DNA of 64,000 bases from Raffaelea ambrosiae (lineage: Eukaryota > Ascomycota > Sordariomycetes > Ophiostomatales > Ophiostomataceae). The notes beneath the pieces were generated by a model. That model was not told where the DNA came from. It saw nothing but the letters and a program-made list of their open reading frames with translations, and searched no databases. Shown here one piece after another: positions 11,882 through 21,990 of this stretch (its first letter is position 1; every line of letters begins with the position of its first letter). The stretch covers positions 992,001 through 1,056,000 of the forward strand of contig PCDI01000003.1 in assembly GCA_002778195.1 (NCBI GenBank), written 5' to 3'. The position numbers were made by a program, and so were the translations under genes.

Positions 11882-14558
11882 ATGCCGGGTACGTTCATGG
11901 CAGGTGTCTAGGTCACTGCACTTTTTGTCTCATGCCTCCGGGGCTGGTGGCCGCTTTTCGACCATGCTTGGGGAAATACGGCGCCATAACAAACCCGAGC
12001 CGGGAATGCTGACAGCCGTCTCACCGTGGACATTATTGAATCCTCGAATGCTGACTTGAACCGAGCAGGCCTTTCTCCTGTCGATGACCCTTGGGTCGGC
12101 CAGCAGGCCGTGTAAGTTCCTCCGTCCTGAACTTAGAAACATGCTCTTTGATACGCGCGGCCCTGTTCTGACCCTTGGTCCCCTCTCTCTCCTTAGGACC
12201 TATGAGCTGTCCGAGCTTGAAGGTACATCGATCGCCATCGATGCCACATACTTTATCCAGTTCTTGCTGGAGAGCCCGCCATCCCATGAGCCGCTTATGT
12301 CTGCCCTTGCTGGTATGACCAGCCTCGAACTGCATATGAACAGTGAACTCGACCGTTGGGAAGCCAACAAAATGACACCCTTCTTCGTCTTTGACGGTCA
12401 GCCTGTCGTCGGCCAAGACGACGTTACGATCGCTTCTGGCATTAGAGATAACGCCAGGACTGACTCTGCCTGGGCACTCTACTTCGGAGGCCGTGCCAAT
12501 GAGGCTGTCTCTGCATTTGGAGGTGCATGGTGTATGTTTTTACCCCCCCCCCATGCTGTTGATTTCGCGGATGCGATCTGACCGTTGTTTTGTTCAGCCA
12601 TCATTCGCCCACAGTCATACTACCCTCTACTGCAGAAGATCCTCAAGAAGCGCAACCTGCATTTTCTCACCTCTCCTTACAATGCATCTGCGCAGGTTCG
12701 TCGTATCCCCCTCGCGGCAACACGAGATCAGTTTTGTGGAGTGTGTTTGCATGGATTTCAGATTTGCTAACTTGCTGTACAGATTGCGTACTTCGACATG
12801 ATCGACTCTGACCAGTGCGGTGGGATCATGGGATCGCAAGAGCTTCTTTTGTATCCCATCAACGACTGTGTCATTCGCTCCATTGACTGGGAGAGCAAGC
12901 GTGCGTTGGCAGTGTCAAAAAAGCAGATCATGAGAAGCCTCAATGTCAGCGAGTACATGTTCATTGACGCACTGCTCATGACGGGCACATCCTTCCTGCC
13001 CCCTTTCCCACCTCTGCGGGACAGTACAATCAACCCGCGGCCACCCAGCGTCATGGATGCATCCAACATGCTCCGGACTTCAGAGAAGAACATTGCCAAT
13101 CTGTGTGCATCGTTCCACGACATCTTGCAGACCAATGACCCGAACTGGCTTGACAAGTTCCGCAAAGCCCGCATGGCTATTGATCACTTCATCTACGTTG
13201 CTGAATCCGGCGAAGTGCACGTCAATGACTACGACAAGCTTACTGGTGACAACCATGAGTATCTTGGGTTCCAGCTGCCAGAAGAGCTGTTCCACTACCT
13301 CAACACTGGACTAATCGGCCCGCGCGTTTTGAGCTGGATTACCTACTGCCAAGTCACAGAATTGCCTACGGTGGATGGCTACGTGACCGATGAATACAAG
13401 TCCCTCGTGACCAAACAGCTGGTTCCCTACCATGAGGCTGCTCTTGGTCTTGTTGTCCCGCGGCTGAACCGTGGTCTTCACTTTCAGGATATCAACTTGA
13501 AGGTGTGGTACGACAGCAAGTTTTCACTGAAGCTCAACCACCGTGGCGAGAACCAGATCGGACAGCGGATCTCCAAATGGAACGTGTCCAAAGACATGAT
13601 CGATGAGAGCTTCCCCAATGCCGATTCCGGTTCTATCGGCTTCGAGTTGTCTGCCCTTAGCAACAAGGGCTTTATTGAGAGCATACTGAAGGCCCCAAGA
13701 ATCAAGGGTATCGAATCCTCAGATGCTATTGTTTCTCTCACACTCTGGAAGCTACTCACGATTCGGGGATATGTCAACGAAGACACGCTTGAACTGACGC
13801 CGTGGGGTAAGGCGTTGGCGAAAACTCTGGCTGAGCTCGGCCCAGTAGTGAAGAAGCATCCAGACTTCCCAGGCATTTACTCGGCTGGTCTTCTTGGCAT
13901 TGAGCTGATTCGGCTGGGCCTGCTGACCTCCAAAAATCAGCACTCCGAGCTTCCTGGCGAGCCAAGCAATGGCACGGACGAGGACAAGAGCCTCGTCTTT
14001 TTACTCAGCAGAACCGCCACACTCCTGCAGTTGCGTCAGGACACGAAGGGATACACCGGCCCTCTCAGCAAGAACCTGTTGAATTTCCATTCCCTCACGA
14101 CCACAGTTGCGGAGGCCAATCGGAACATCATTGACGCCGTGCTTGCATCAATGTTCATGTACGGGCAGGCTAAGCGTGAACGGTCGGACTACTGGAAGAT
14201 CAGCCACCGGTATGTTTTTATTTCGTTACTCTCTTTGTCTCTTCAGGGCATGATACTGACCACGAGGTTTAGCCTCCCATTCTACCAGCATCCCGATGTT
14301 GCTCTTGGTATAGCAGTCAAGACATTCCTCGACGAAACTGTGTATGATCAAACGGAGGAAGCACGCGAGGCACACAGAAAGGAGTTCCCGGGCAAGTTCG
14401 TGCCTTGTGCTCTGCACCTGTACGAAGACTTTGACGTGGTTATCGGCCTCGTTGGTGCCTTGTCATCTGGTGTCCACACGTTGAGCGACAGCGAGCTGCC
14501 TGCCGATGTCAAGAAGGACTGGGCAGACGCCTTCAAGTATATTGTAAAGAGGAGATGA
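11882..14558 (+). CDS. mkt1: Mkt1-type post-transcriptional regulator (XPG-like fold)
   Basis: Mkt1 works with the ataxin-2 homologue Pbp1 to control translation and stability of specific mRNAs. Proposed exons: 11882-11888, 12069-12111, 12197-12531, 12598-12695, 12783-14209 and 14273-14558, giving 731 residues (yeast Mkt1 has 830). All donors fit GTNNGT, and branch sites read CTGAC or CTAAC. The first exon is only 7 nt (ATG CCG G). The N-terminus has the XPG-N core (IDATYFIQFLL and a TPFFVFDGQPV motif). The XPG-I-like part reads YNASAQIAYFD then GGIMGSQELLLYP, so the acidic metal ligands of active FEN/XPG nucleases are missing. The C-terminal half (LPFYQHPDVALGIAVKTFLDE, LYEDFDVVIGLVG) fits the Mkt1 C-terminal domain. 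The last intron (63 nt) is in frame and has no stop. Confidence 0.9.
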
Positions 14559-15324
14559 TTTGTGATCGTTCGTGTCTAGAGCGTTTGCACTTGTTTGTGC
14601 TAAGAGTACGAAGGGAGGGGTCGGTCAGTGGGGACAAAACATATGATGTTTCCACCGCGTAGGAAGGAAGGAAAGGCTGAGAGAAGATATCTTTTCTTCG
14701 AAAGAGCCATGAGGATCAAACGGATGTGCTCATGTGAAGCTGCAAGCAAAGTTTATATTTGATTTTTTGTCTCTTTCGATACCAGTCGTACGTGGTGGAG
14801 AATCAGCTGGTCAAAAGACGCGGAACTCAGGACGAAAAAACTCTTAAACAAAAAAGTCATTGTCCGGTATGTGGTGCCTCACGAATGGGAAGGCTGTAAC
14901 TATTTCTTAGACCAAACAAAGCAATACCTAGGCGAAAAAAAAAAATAAGCACTTCCCGTATTTCTTTGTCGTGGATTCGTTTCATTGCTAAATATAACGA
15001 CGAAGACTCTGAGCAATTGTCTGAATGTTATCAGGCCAGGTGGTGCTGCAAAGGCAAGAAAGGAAAAGAGAAGAAATGTATCCACCCAAACCACCAGTCT
15101 TCCAGTTAAAGGCCACATCCTTTCCTTGCATGTCCGTTTTTTTGGTGCAACCAATTGCTTGTGAGGAAAATTGAAAAAGAGAAAAAAAAAATGGGTGAAC
15201 CTCCCTCCTCAGTGATGCCCCTTTTCATCTTCCTTTTCGACGTGTTCCGGTTTGATTTTTCGGTTTGAGTTTCTGGTCTGATTTTTTGTTCAGAAATTTT
15301 CTCGTCCGTCTTTTCCTTTTGTTT
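14559..15324. other. Convergent intergenic region
   Basis: Region between the 3' ends of mkt1 (+) and the RFTS gene (-). A/T-rich runs at 14930-14946 and 15180-15190 are consistent with 3' UTR sequence. No other feature is visible. Confidence 0.45.
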
Positions 15325-18001
15325 CTAAACAAGAAATTGCCGTGCAATTGGCCGCGGGCCTGTGCCATTGACCAGGCCAGCTGTGACGCGCGAAGGAGCT
15401 TCCCCGCTGGCATCGCTCAGGCTCCGAATCTTGTCCAGCAGATGGCTGCGAAGGTTAGCACAGACGGCGACTGCTACAAGTGGGAAGCAGAGGAGCTGGG
15501 AGGGGAGGGAACATACTTGACAGATACATGCCGACTGGTGCCTTCGGAAATGGCCAGGTTGACCTTGTTCATAGTCTCGCGTTCGTGATCCCGCAGATGC
15601 TGCCGAATCAGCTGCTGTGCAATTCGGACCTGGTCGTCTTCGTCTTCATCGCCATCGTCATCAGCGTCCTCGTCATCGATCTCGTCGCCGCCATCGTCTT
15701 CCTTCTTGTACTTGCGGGCAGGCGCAGCATCCCGCACAAAAAACGTACACTCGGGCTTCGGGCATTTCCATGTCCTATTGGGTCCCGTCGGGGCAGTGGA
15801 CTGCATCAGCGGCTCTGACAGGATGGTCAGAACAGTATCCTGGTCCTCGTGGAACCTGCCGTCGTCCTCTTCGTCCTCGTCGAACTCATCATCTTCGTCC
15901 CCGTCTTCGTCATCGTCGTCCTCCACGACGGCATCTACACCGTTGGAGTGGTGGTGTCCGTCTCCAAAGGCACTACCCATGGGTGTGTCCACTTCCATGC
16001 CATCCAGCTCGCTTCTGACGATCTTCCGTGGCCGGCTGGGCCCATGGTGCTGTCGGTCGTTGGAAGGTGTGCCACCTGGCGTCGATGTACCGTCGCGGCC
16101 CGCCGCCGCAGCAGCACCGGCAGCGCCGTCCGAATCATCGCTATCGCCAGCATCGCTCCCAAAGGCGCCGCCGTGCTGGCGCTTCTTGGACGACGTGGGT
16201 GGCCGCAGGCTAGCACGTTTGCCCGAGGTCGGGCGCATGCCGCTGCCCGGCGGTGCCTTACCCGCCACACGCGGTGTCAATGGCTGTTGTTGCTGTTCTT
16301 GTTGTTGTCGTCCTGCACTGCCGCCGTCGACGCGTGGTTGCCTGGCGTACATATGTTGCTGCCGGCGGACCAGGTGCTGGCCCATATCTTGCAAGGAAAA
16401 TTCGGTCGACGTCGGCTGGAATGGCTGGGCGGCAGCCTGACGCAGCCAAAGGACAAAGCCGTTCTGGGGCCAGGAGGCGTCCAAGGACTCCAACAGCTGG
16501 CTTGCAAAGTAGGCCGTCATGTCCTTACCAGTGGCGTACTGCCGCATGCGAAACTTGTTAAAGAGCTTGCCGTGGACGTTAGACTGGCTCATGCGGGACA
16601 AGTCAGCGTGTTCCCTGCCGATCTCCAGGATGATCTCCAGAAGATTGGCAAAGAGCTCCTGGACATTGGGTGGCATGGGTCGGCTGGGGTCGTTGCCAGC
16701 CATAGAGGGAACCGAGGAGGGGGAGGAGGGGGGGGGAGCTGCTTGTAGTGGTGGCGCCGAAGCAGTCTGGCTGCCTGGCACGGGTATGGGCACGGGCGTC
16801 ACCTGGGGCACCGAAGAGGACGCCGACGGTGTTGGCGGTGCTATTGGAGTAACTCTTGCTGCCGTTGTTGGTGGTGCTGCTCGTGCAGGTGGTGGGAGAG
16901 GAGTCGGCCCCGGCCCTGGGGACAGGGCTGATCGTGGTCCCGCTCCTGGGGGCACGACTGGGACGGGGACGGCTGTCTCGGATCTGGGCCTCGGATTACG
17001 GAGTGGCAGTTCCTGAGATAGGGACGACGTCGGACGAGGCGGTGGTGGTGTGGCGGAAGCCTGTGAAGGAGTATCAGCCACGGAGCCGGCCCGGCTGGAC
17101 GCGCGATCGGAGCGATCCTTGTCCTGGAGGAGGAGGAGGGCATCAGTACTGCATGCTTTATCTTTCTGCCGGGGGTGGCTCTTTCTTACCCTGATCTCCC
17201 GCGTGAGCCACTTGTAGAAGCTGGTGGACTTCCACACCAGGTCGTCTGTCCTGGAGAAATGGGCGAGCAACAGCGGCGCGAGCCGGATGCAGTTGTCCAC
17301 AAGCTCGTCGTACGTCAGCCCGTCTCCCACGGCGACGGCATACTGGGCGTGCGTTTGTTAGTTGCGGTTTCTGAGCACCGGGCGCATACGCCTGAGAAAA
17401 CACACCTCAAACAGGACCTCCTTGATGTCGAGGGACCCATAGATGCGCTTCTTCTCGCTCTTGGGTCGCTTGCTCGCAGCTTCTTCGTAGATGTCCATGA
17501 GCCGGTGGACCAGCACCGACACGTCGCACATGTCCTTGTAGATGGCCGCGTACGATGGGTGTGGGTTGATCTCGAACCAGCCCGACTTGCCGGAAATCCA
17601 GACCACCGGCAACGGGTCGTAGCCGATGGAATACGAGATGCTGGCGTCGACCTGGATGTGGCCGGACCGCACATTGGGGCGCTGCACTAGAAAGGAGGCG
17701 TCAGGCGTGTCTTTTGTCTGACGGGGCCCAGAAGGGCCACAATAAGAAGGGAAGGGGGGGGGAAGGCTCGCCTACAGTACTGCAGATCATCCTCGTCCTC
17801 AATCTCCAGCTTGCCTCGCACGACAAACGGCCCGTCAACGTTGACCAGCAGCGCGTTGGCCATGGTCTCGCCGTCGGGCTTGTAGATGACGGCATCAGTC
17901 AGTGCAAAGATGGGCCAGGTGTCGTTGTCTGACGCGGGGTCGACCGACTTCAGGATGGCATCCTCGGGCGTCCATCGTGCGGGAAGCGGTTGCGCACTCA
18001 T
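15325..18001 (-). CDS. RFTS (DNMT1 replication-foci) domain protein with C2H2-like finger
   Basis: Likely a chromatin protein. Proposed exons (5' to 3' on the minus strand): 18001-17776, 17686-17406, 17342-17190, 17123-15517 and 15445-15325, giving 795 residues. Residues 1-215 resemble the RFTS fold: DTWPIFALTDAVIY, VDGPFVVRGKLEIEDEDDLQ, VRSGHIQVDASISYSIGYDPLPVVWISGKSGWFEI, then a helical part. The only methyltransferase-related feature is this domain; there is no catalytic motif. Then come a Pro/Ser/Thr-rich linker, a helical block at about 350-450, acidic runs, and CPKPEC with a distant HLRDH at about 673-730, a C2H2-like finger split by an acidic insert. Fission-yeast Raf2, a subunit of the Clr4 complex, also pairs an RFTS fold with a zinc finger, so a heterochromatin role is possible but inferred. 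The final exon rests on a strong GCTAAC branch site; without that splice the frame stops at 15474. Divergent from pus4. Confidence 0.75.
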
Positions 18002-18785
18002 GATGGAGTGCTAGTGAAACAGCTTGCAGCTGGAATGCGACAGGGCCGTTGGGGGCCAACCGCGCAGGGCATAAACAACTGAGGAAGAGCTCCAGAACAA
18101 AGAAACTACTGGGTAGTAGTTTATCACAAAAAAGCCATGTGCGGTAAGCGGGTGTTTGTATGATAATAAAGAAGCATGGGCAAAAATAAAGAGGGCAGAA
18201 CCAGAAGGCGAAGATCGCCAGAAGGCGCGTGAGGGACGTGTAAAGTGGTGGTGGTACAGCGAGACCAGCCAACCAATCGAACCCCGCGCCTTGCTTTTAA
18301 TGGGCGCCTCTCCATTATTGTTGGCTGTGTTGGGCTATTAACTAACTAGCTACAGTGGTCGTACATCGCCTGACCGCCTTTCGGGATTTTGCCGGTGTTT
18401 GCGATAAGAGGTCGTTTATCTGGGCTAGTCAGCGCAAGACGAAAAAAAAAAATTATGCAGGACAGAAAGGGTCAGGCGAAGGAAGGAGCAAAAAATTTGC
18501 CATTGTAGGAAGGTACGACTCAGCGCGCGCATACACACCCCTTCTTTCACAGCCAAGGCAGCCGTTTCTTGTGTTTTTGTTTCTCGCTCTTCGCTGAGCC
18601 CACCTTCATACTCTCGGGCCTCTATTCGCCCCGGACAAGGCTGCCTGCCCGTCTCGCATTGGCTGGACCCTTTGCTCGACTCCCTTTCGTTGCTGATACA
18701 ATACAGAGGCTGGCTTCGCGCATTCACGTTACCTGGGCTAGCGCTGCTCACACTCTACATGCGCGGACTAGGGCGCATCTTCAAG
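18002..18785. promoter_or_regulatory. Shared upstream region, RFTS gene and pus4
   Basis: 784 bp between divergent starts, so it presumably holds both promoters. It contains the word TAACTAACTAG at about 18338-18348, which recurs in other intergenic regions of this window. No known motif is certain. Confidence 0.35.
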
Positions 18786-20871
18786 ATGGCAAAAGAAAAC
18801 GTCCTTGAAGGCGTCTTCGGTATGTTTGAAACTGCAATGTTTTGGGTGCTTGCATGACGGAGGGTTCTATTCTTGTCTGTGGCCGTTGTTGCGGTGGTTT
18901 CATTTGATTTTGAAGCTGTTTTTTTTCAAACGGGCATGCTTATCGTGTGCTTTTTGCTCGTCCTGTTGTTGTCGTAGGGGGGACGTTTCTTGATTTCGTT
19001 TCTGTTTGTTCACGGTGTGGTTTAATTTGGTTACCGTTTAGCTTGTGCTTCTCTCCTCTCTGCGGCGTGCCTTTCTAACTGGTGCTTGCTTCATCATCGC
19101 AGCCATCAACAAGCCCATGGGTTTGAGCTCCGCCCAGGTGATCCGCGACTGCCAAACCTACTTCAACCCTTCGGAATTTTTCCGGCCGCTGATCGAGAAG
19201 GAGGCGGCGAATCGTGCGCAGGAATCCAAGACGGCGAGCCGGCGGAGGAGCAGGGCCAAGCGGGACATGCGCGTCAAGATGGGCCACGGCGGCACCCTGG
19301 ACCCGTTGGCTACCGGCGTGTTGATTCTCGGCGTTGGCCGCGGCACCAAGGAGCTGAACCGGTTTTTGGCCTGCACCAAGACCTACGAGACGGTCGTGTT
19401 GTTTGGTGCCAGCACCGACACCTACGACCGCTGCGGTCGCATTCTCAAGCGCCGCTCATACGGCGATGTTACCCGCGCCAAGGTGGAAGAGGCTCTGGAG
19501 GCTTTCCGGGGGCGCTACCAGCAGATGCCGCCGCTCTACTCGGCGCTCAAGATGAACGGCAAGCCGCTGTACGAGTACGCCCGCGAGGGCCTCTCCATCC
19601 CGCGCGAGATCGAGACCCGCGAAGTCGAGGTCTCGGACCTCGAGATTGTCGAGTGGTACGAGCCAGGGGAGCACCCCCATCGCTGGCCCGCCGAGGAGGC
19701 CGGCATGGCCGAGCAGAGCTTGGCGGAGCGTGTCTGGCGCATGGAGAAGGACCAGGCAGCGGGCAAGAAGATGAGCGCCGAGGAAGAGAAGAGCGATCTT
19801 GAAGCTCTCGCCGCCCACGAAGACTTCAAGCGCCGCGCCGAGGAGAAGCAGGACGAGTTGGTCTACGACCGCCCGGCCAAGCGGCGACGCGGCGGCGCTG
19901 GCAACAGCATCAGTGCAAACAGTCATGGTTCCGACAGCCGGCAAGCACGGCGCAATGGCGTCGATGCAGCCAAAGGCGGAACCAGTGGCGGGGACGATCA
20001 GCTGATGATGTCCGGTGCTCTGGGCGAACTGCCGCCGTCCTACGAGAAGAAGAGGGCAGAGGCAGCAGCCGAAGCAGTAGCAGCCGCTGCGGCGGTGGCA
20101 GAAGCGTCTGAGGGTGCGACGAACGGTGTTGCTGTTCCGACTGCGACTGCGACTGCGACTTCTGCTCCTACTACGGCTGCTGCATCTACTTCTACTGATG
20201 GCGATGCTGTTAGAAACGCGGGGAACAAAAGCAAAGGAGGACAAAAGGGCAAGGGCAAGGGCACCAACACCGGCGCCGATGCCACTCCACACCATAGACC
20301 AGGACGAGGCTCCAATCTCATTCCGCCACCGCCCAGCCCCGACACGCCTCCACCTTGGGAGGGCAAGGGCCCGCCGGCCGTGCGGATCCGCATGACGGTG
20401 ACATCGGGTTTCTACGTGCGCAGCTTCTGCCACGACCTGGGCGAGAAGGTCGGCTCGGCGGCCATGATGGCCGAGCTCGCACGGACGCGGCAGTCGGACT
20501 TCCGTGCCGGGTCGAGCAACTGCCTTGACTACGCCGATGTCCTCAAGGGCGAGGCGGTGTGGAGCCCGAAAGTAGAGCGGCTGCTCCGTTTGTGGCGGGA
20601 CGGGAAAGTGGCCGAGGCGGCTGAAGAGGCGGCTGAAGCTACGGCTGGCGGTCCTGTCGCGGCGGCGGCTAATGTTCTCCCCACACCCGAGGGCGAGAAG
20701 GAAGAGGCGGGGTCAGAAGAAGCTGCCAAGAAGGAGGAGGTGGAGACCAAGGCCGAGGAGACCAAGGCTGAGGACGAGGACCTAGAGAAGCAGGAGAGCC
20801 GGTCGGTGGGCACCGAATCCGAGTGGAACGGCTTCTCTGACACCGCAGAAGAAGCTCCGACCCCAGCGTAG
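18786..20871 (+). CDS. pus4: tRNA pseudouridine-55 synthase (TruB/Pus4 family)
   Basis: Pus4 converts U55 of elongator tRNAs to pseudouridine in the T-loop, in yeast for both cytosolic and mitochondrial tRNAs. Exons 18786-18819 and 19103-20871 give 600 residues. The 283-nt intron has donor GTATGT, a TTCTAACT branch site near 19074 and acceptor CGCAG. The spliced N-terminus reads MAKENVLEGVFAINKPMGLSS, the expected TruB start. The catalytic motif GGTLDPLATGVL places Asp at about residue 78. KTYETVVLFGASTDTYD, PPLYSALKMNGKPLYEYAR and, near the C-terminus, SGFYVRSFCHDLGEKVGSAAMMAELARTRQSDF are all present. Between the two halves (about 230-430) sits a long low-complexity insert with Ala and Thr repeats, and the last 80 residues are Glu/Ala/Lys-rich. 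Both make it longer than yeast Pus4 (403). An in-frame ATG at 18759 could add a basic MRGLGRIFK extension. Confidence 0.92.
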
Positions 20872-21990
20872 GATTCTGACAGTTTTAACAGGTCTTGTGG
20901 TCTCTCGTAGGGGTCTACACACAGAGAGAGAGGGAGAGGGTTTTTTTTTTTTTGTTACGTCTCATTTCGAATTGGCATAGCATTGGCGTTAGATACAGAG
21001 CAGAAGGGCAGGAAAAGCAAGGAGACGGGACATGGGAGCTACACAACCCCCTTTTCCTCAGGTAGAGTCGGGGTTGGATAAGTTCGGGGGGCTGGACGTG
21101 TGCTGGAATTGAGTTAAAAGATAGTCTTCGTATTTACTTTCATACAAATTAAAAATAAAATAGACTAGAATAGCATGGCCAGAGCAACCAAGAAAGATAC
21201 CAAAGGAGTTACAACAAAGAAGGAAAAAGGCAAAAAAAAAACGTACAGCAGCGGGTATTCGCTGGTCGTCACCGACCCAACTACTAATCCGCCGATTACT
21301 GGTTTAACTAGGGGAGAGCGGACGGGATCCCGTGCTTTCCAGTATCTATGGCCGTACGTGGAAGGAGGTCGTGTAAATTGGGTATAAGTAGTCCCTGTAG
21401 CACTGCTTCCTCATCCAGTCATGTCAAGCAAAATGGCAAAAAGAAATCAAAAATATCAAAATTTAACACATGTTATGGACTGGGAAGATGAAGCGCGCTT
21501 CTCAACCGGGAACCCCCCAAAAATATAATAAAAGTTTTTTTTTGTGAATTATCAATACAAGCATTCGAAGTGAATGATAAAATTTTTTAAGAGAAACATT
21601 TGTAGAAGAAAAATTTACGGTAAAGCATTTTACCACAAAATGAAGCCGTAAAAATCGTGACGCCATGGGCTCTGCTGCAAAACAAAAACTATTCGTCAAC
21701 CCGTACATGATGAACCCCCTCCCCTCTCCCTATCCAGCAATAAACTATATTGTACACACATGCTCCCCTTTGTTTTTAATCTCATAAGCCGTGGTTCCTC
21801 CTCTTGCCTCCATGCCCTTTCCAAGTAGATATGCTTTGTCCCCTGCCCCTATGCCCTACATGATTTGTTGAGAATCGAAGATTTAAAAATAAAAAAAGTG
21901 TGGTTGTTTGAAAGTTTGTATGCAAGTATGTGTTTTGCATGAGCGTATGTTGTGTGTGCGTTTGTGTTTGTGTGTCCCTCGCGAGAACGG
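20872..21990. other. Convergent intergenic region, AT-rich
   Basis: Lies between the 3' ends of pus4 (+) and the Sec2-type gene (-). 21130-21170 and especially 21430-21700 are much richer in A/T than the surroundings. A hairpin-forming GGTAAA...TTTACC pair lies at about 21618-21633. No coding sequence is convincing; a 70-codon frame at 21175 has no recognisable features. Confidence 0.4.

Noticed and set aside
18270..18300. GGTTCGAT-like word on the minus strand suggesting a tRNA T-loop
   Set aside because: No matching T-stem, anticodon arm or acceptor stem could be folded around it.
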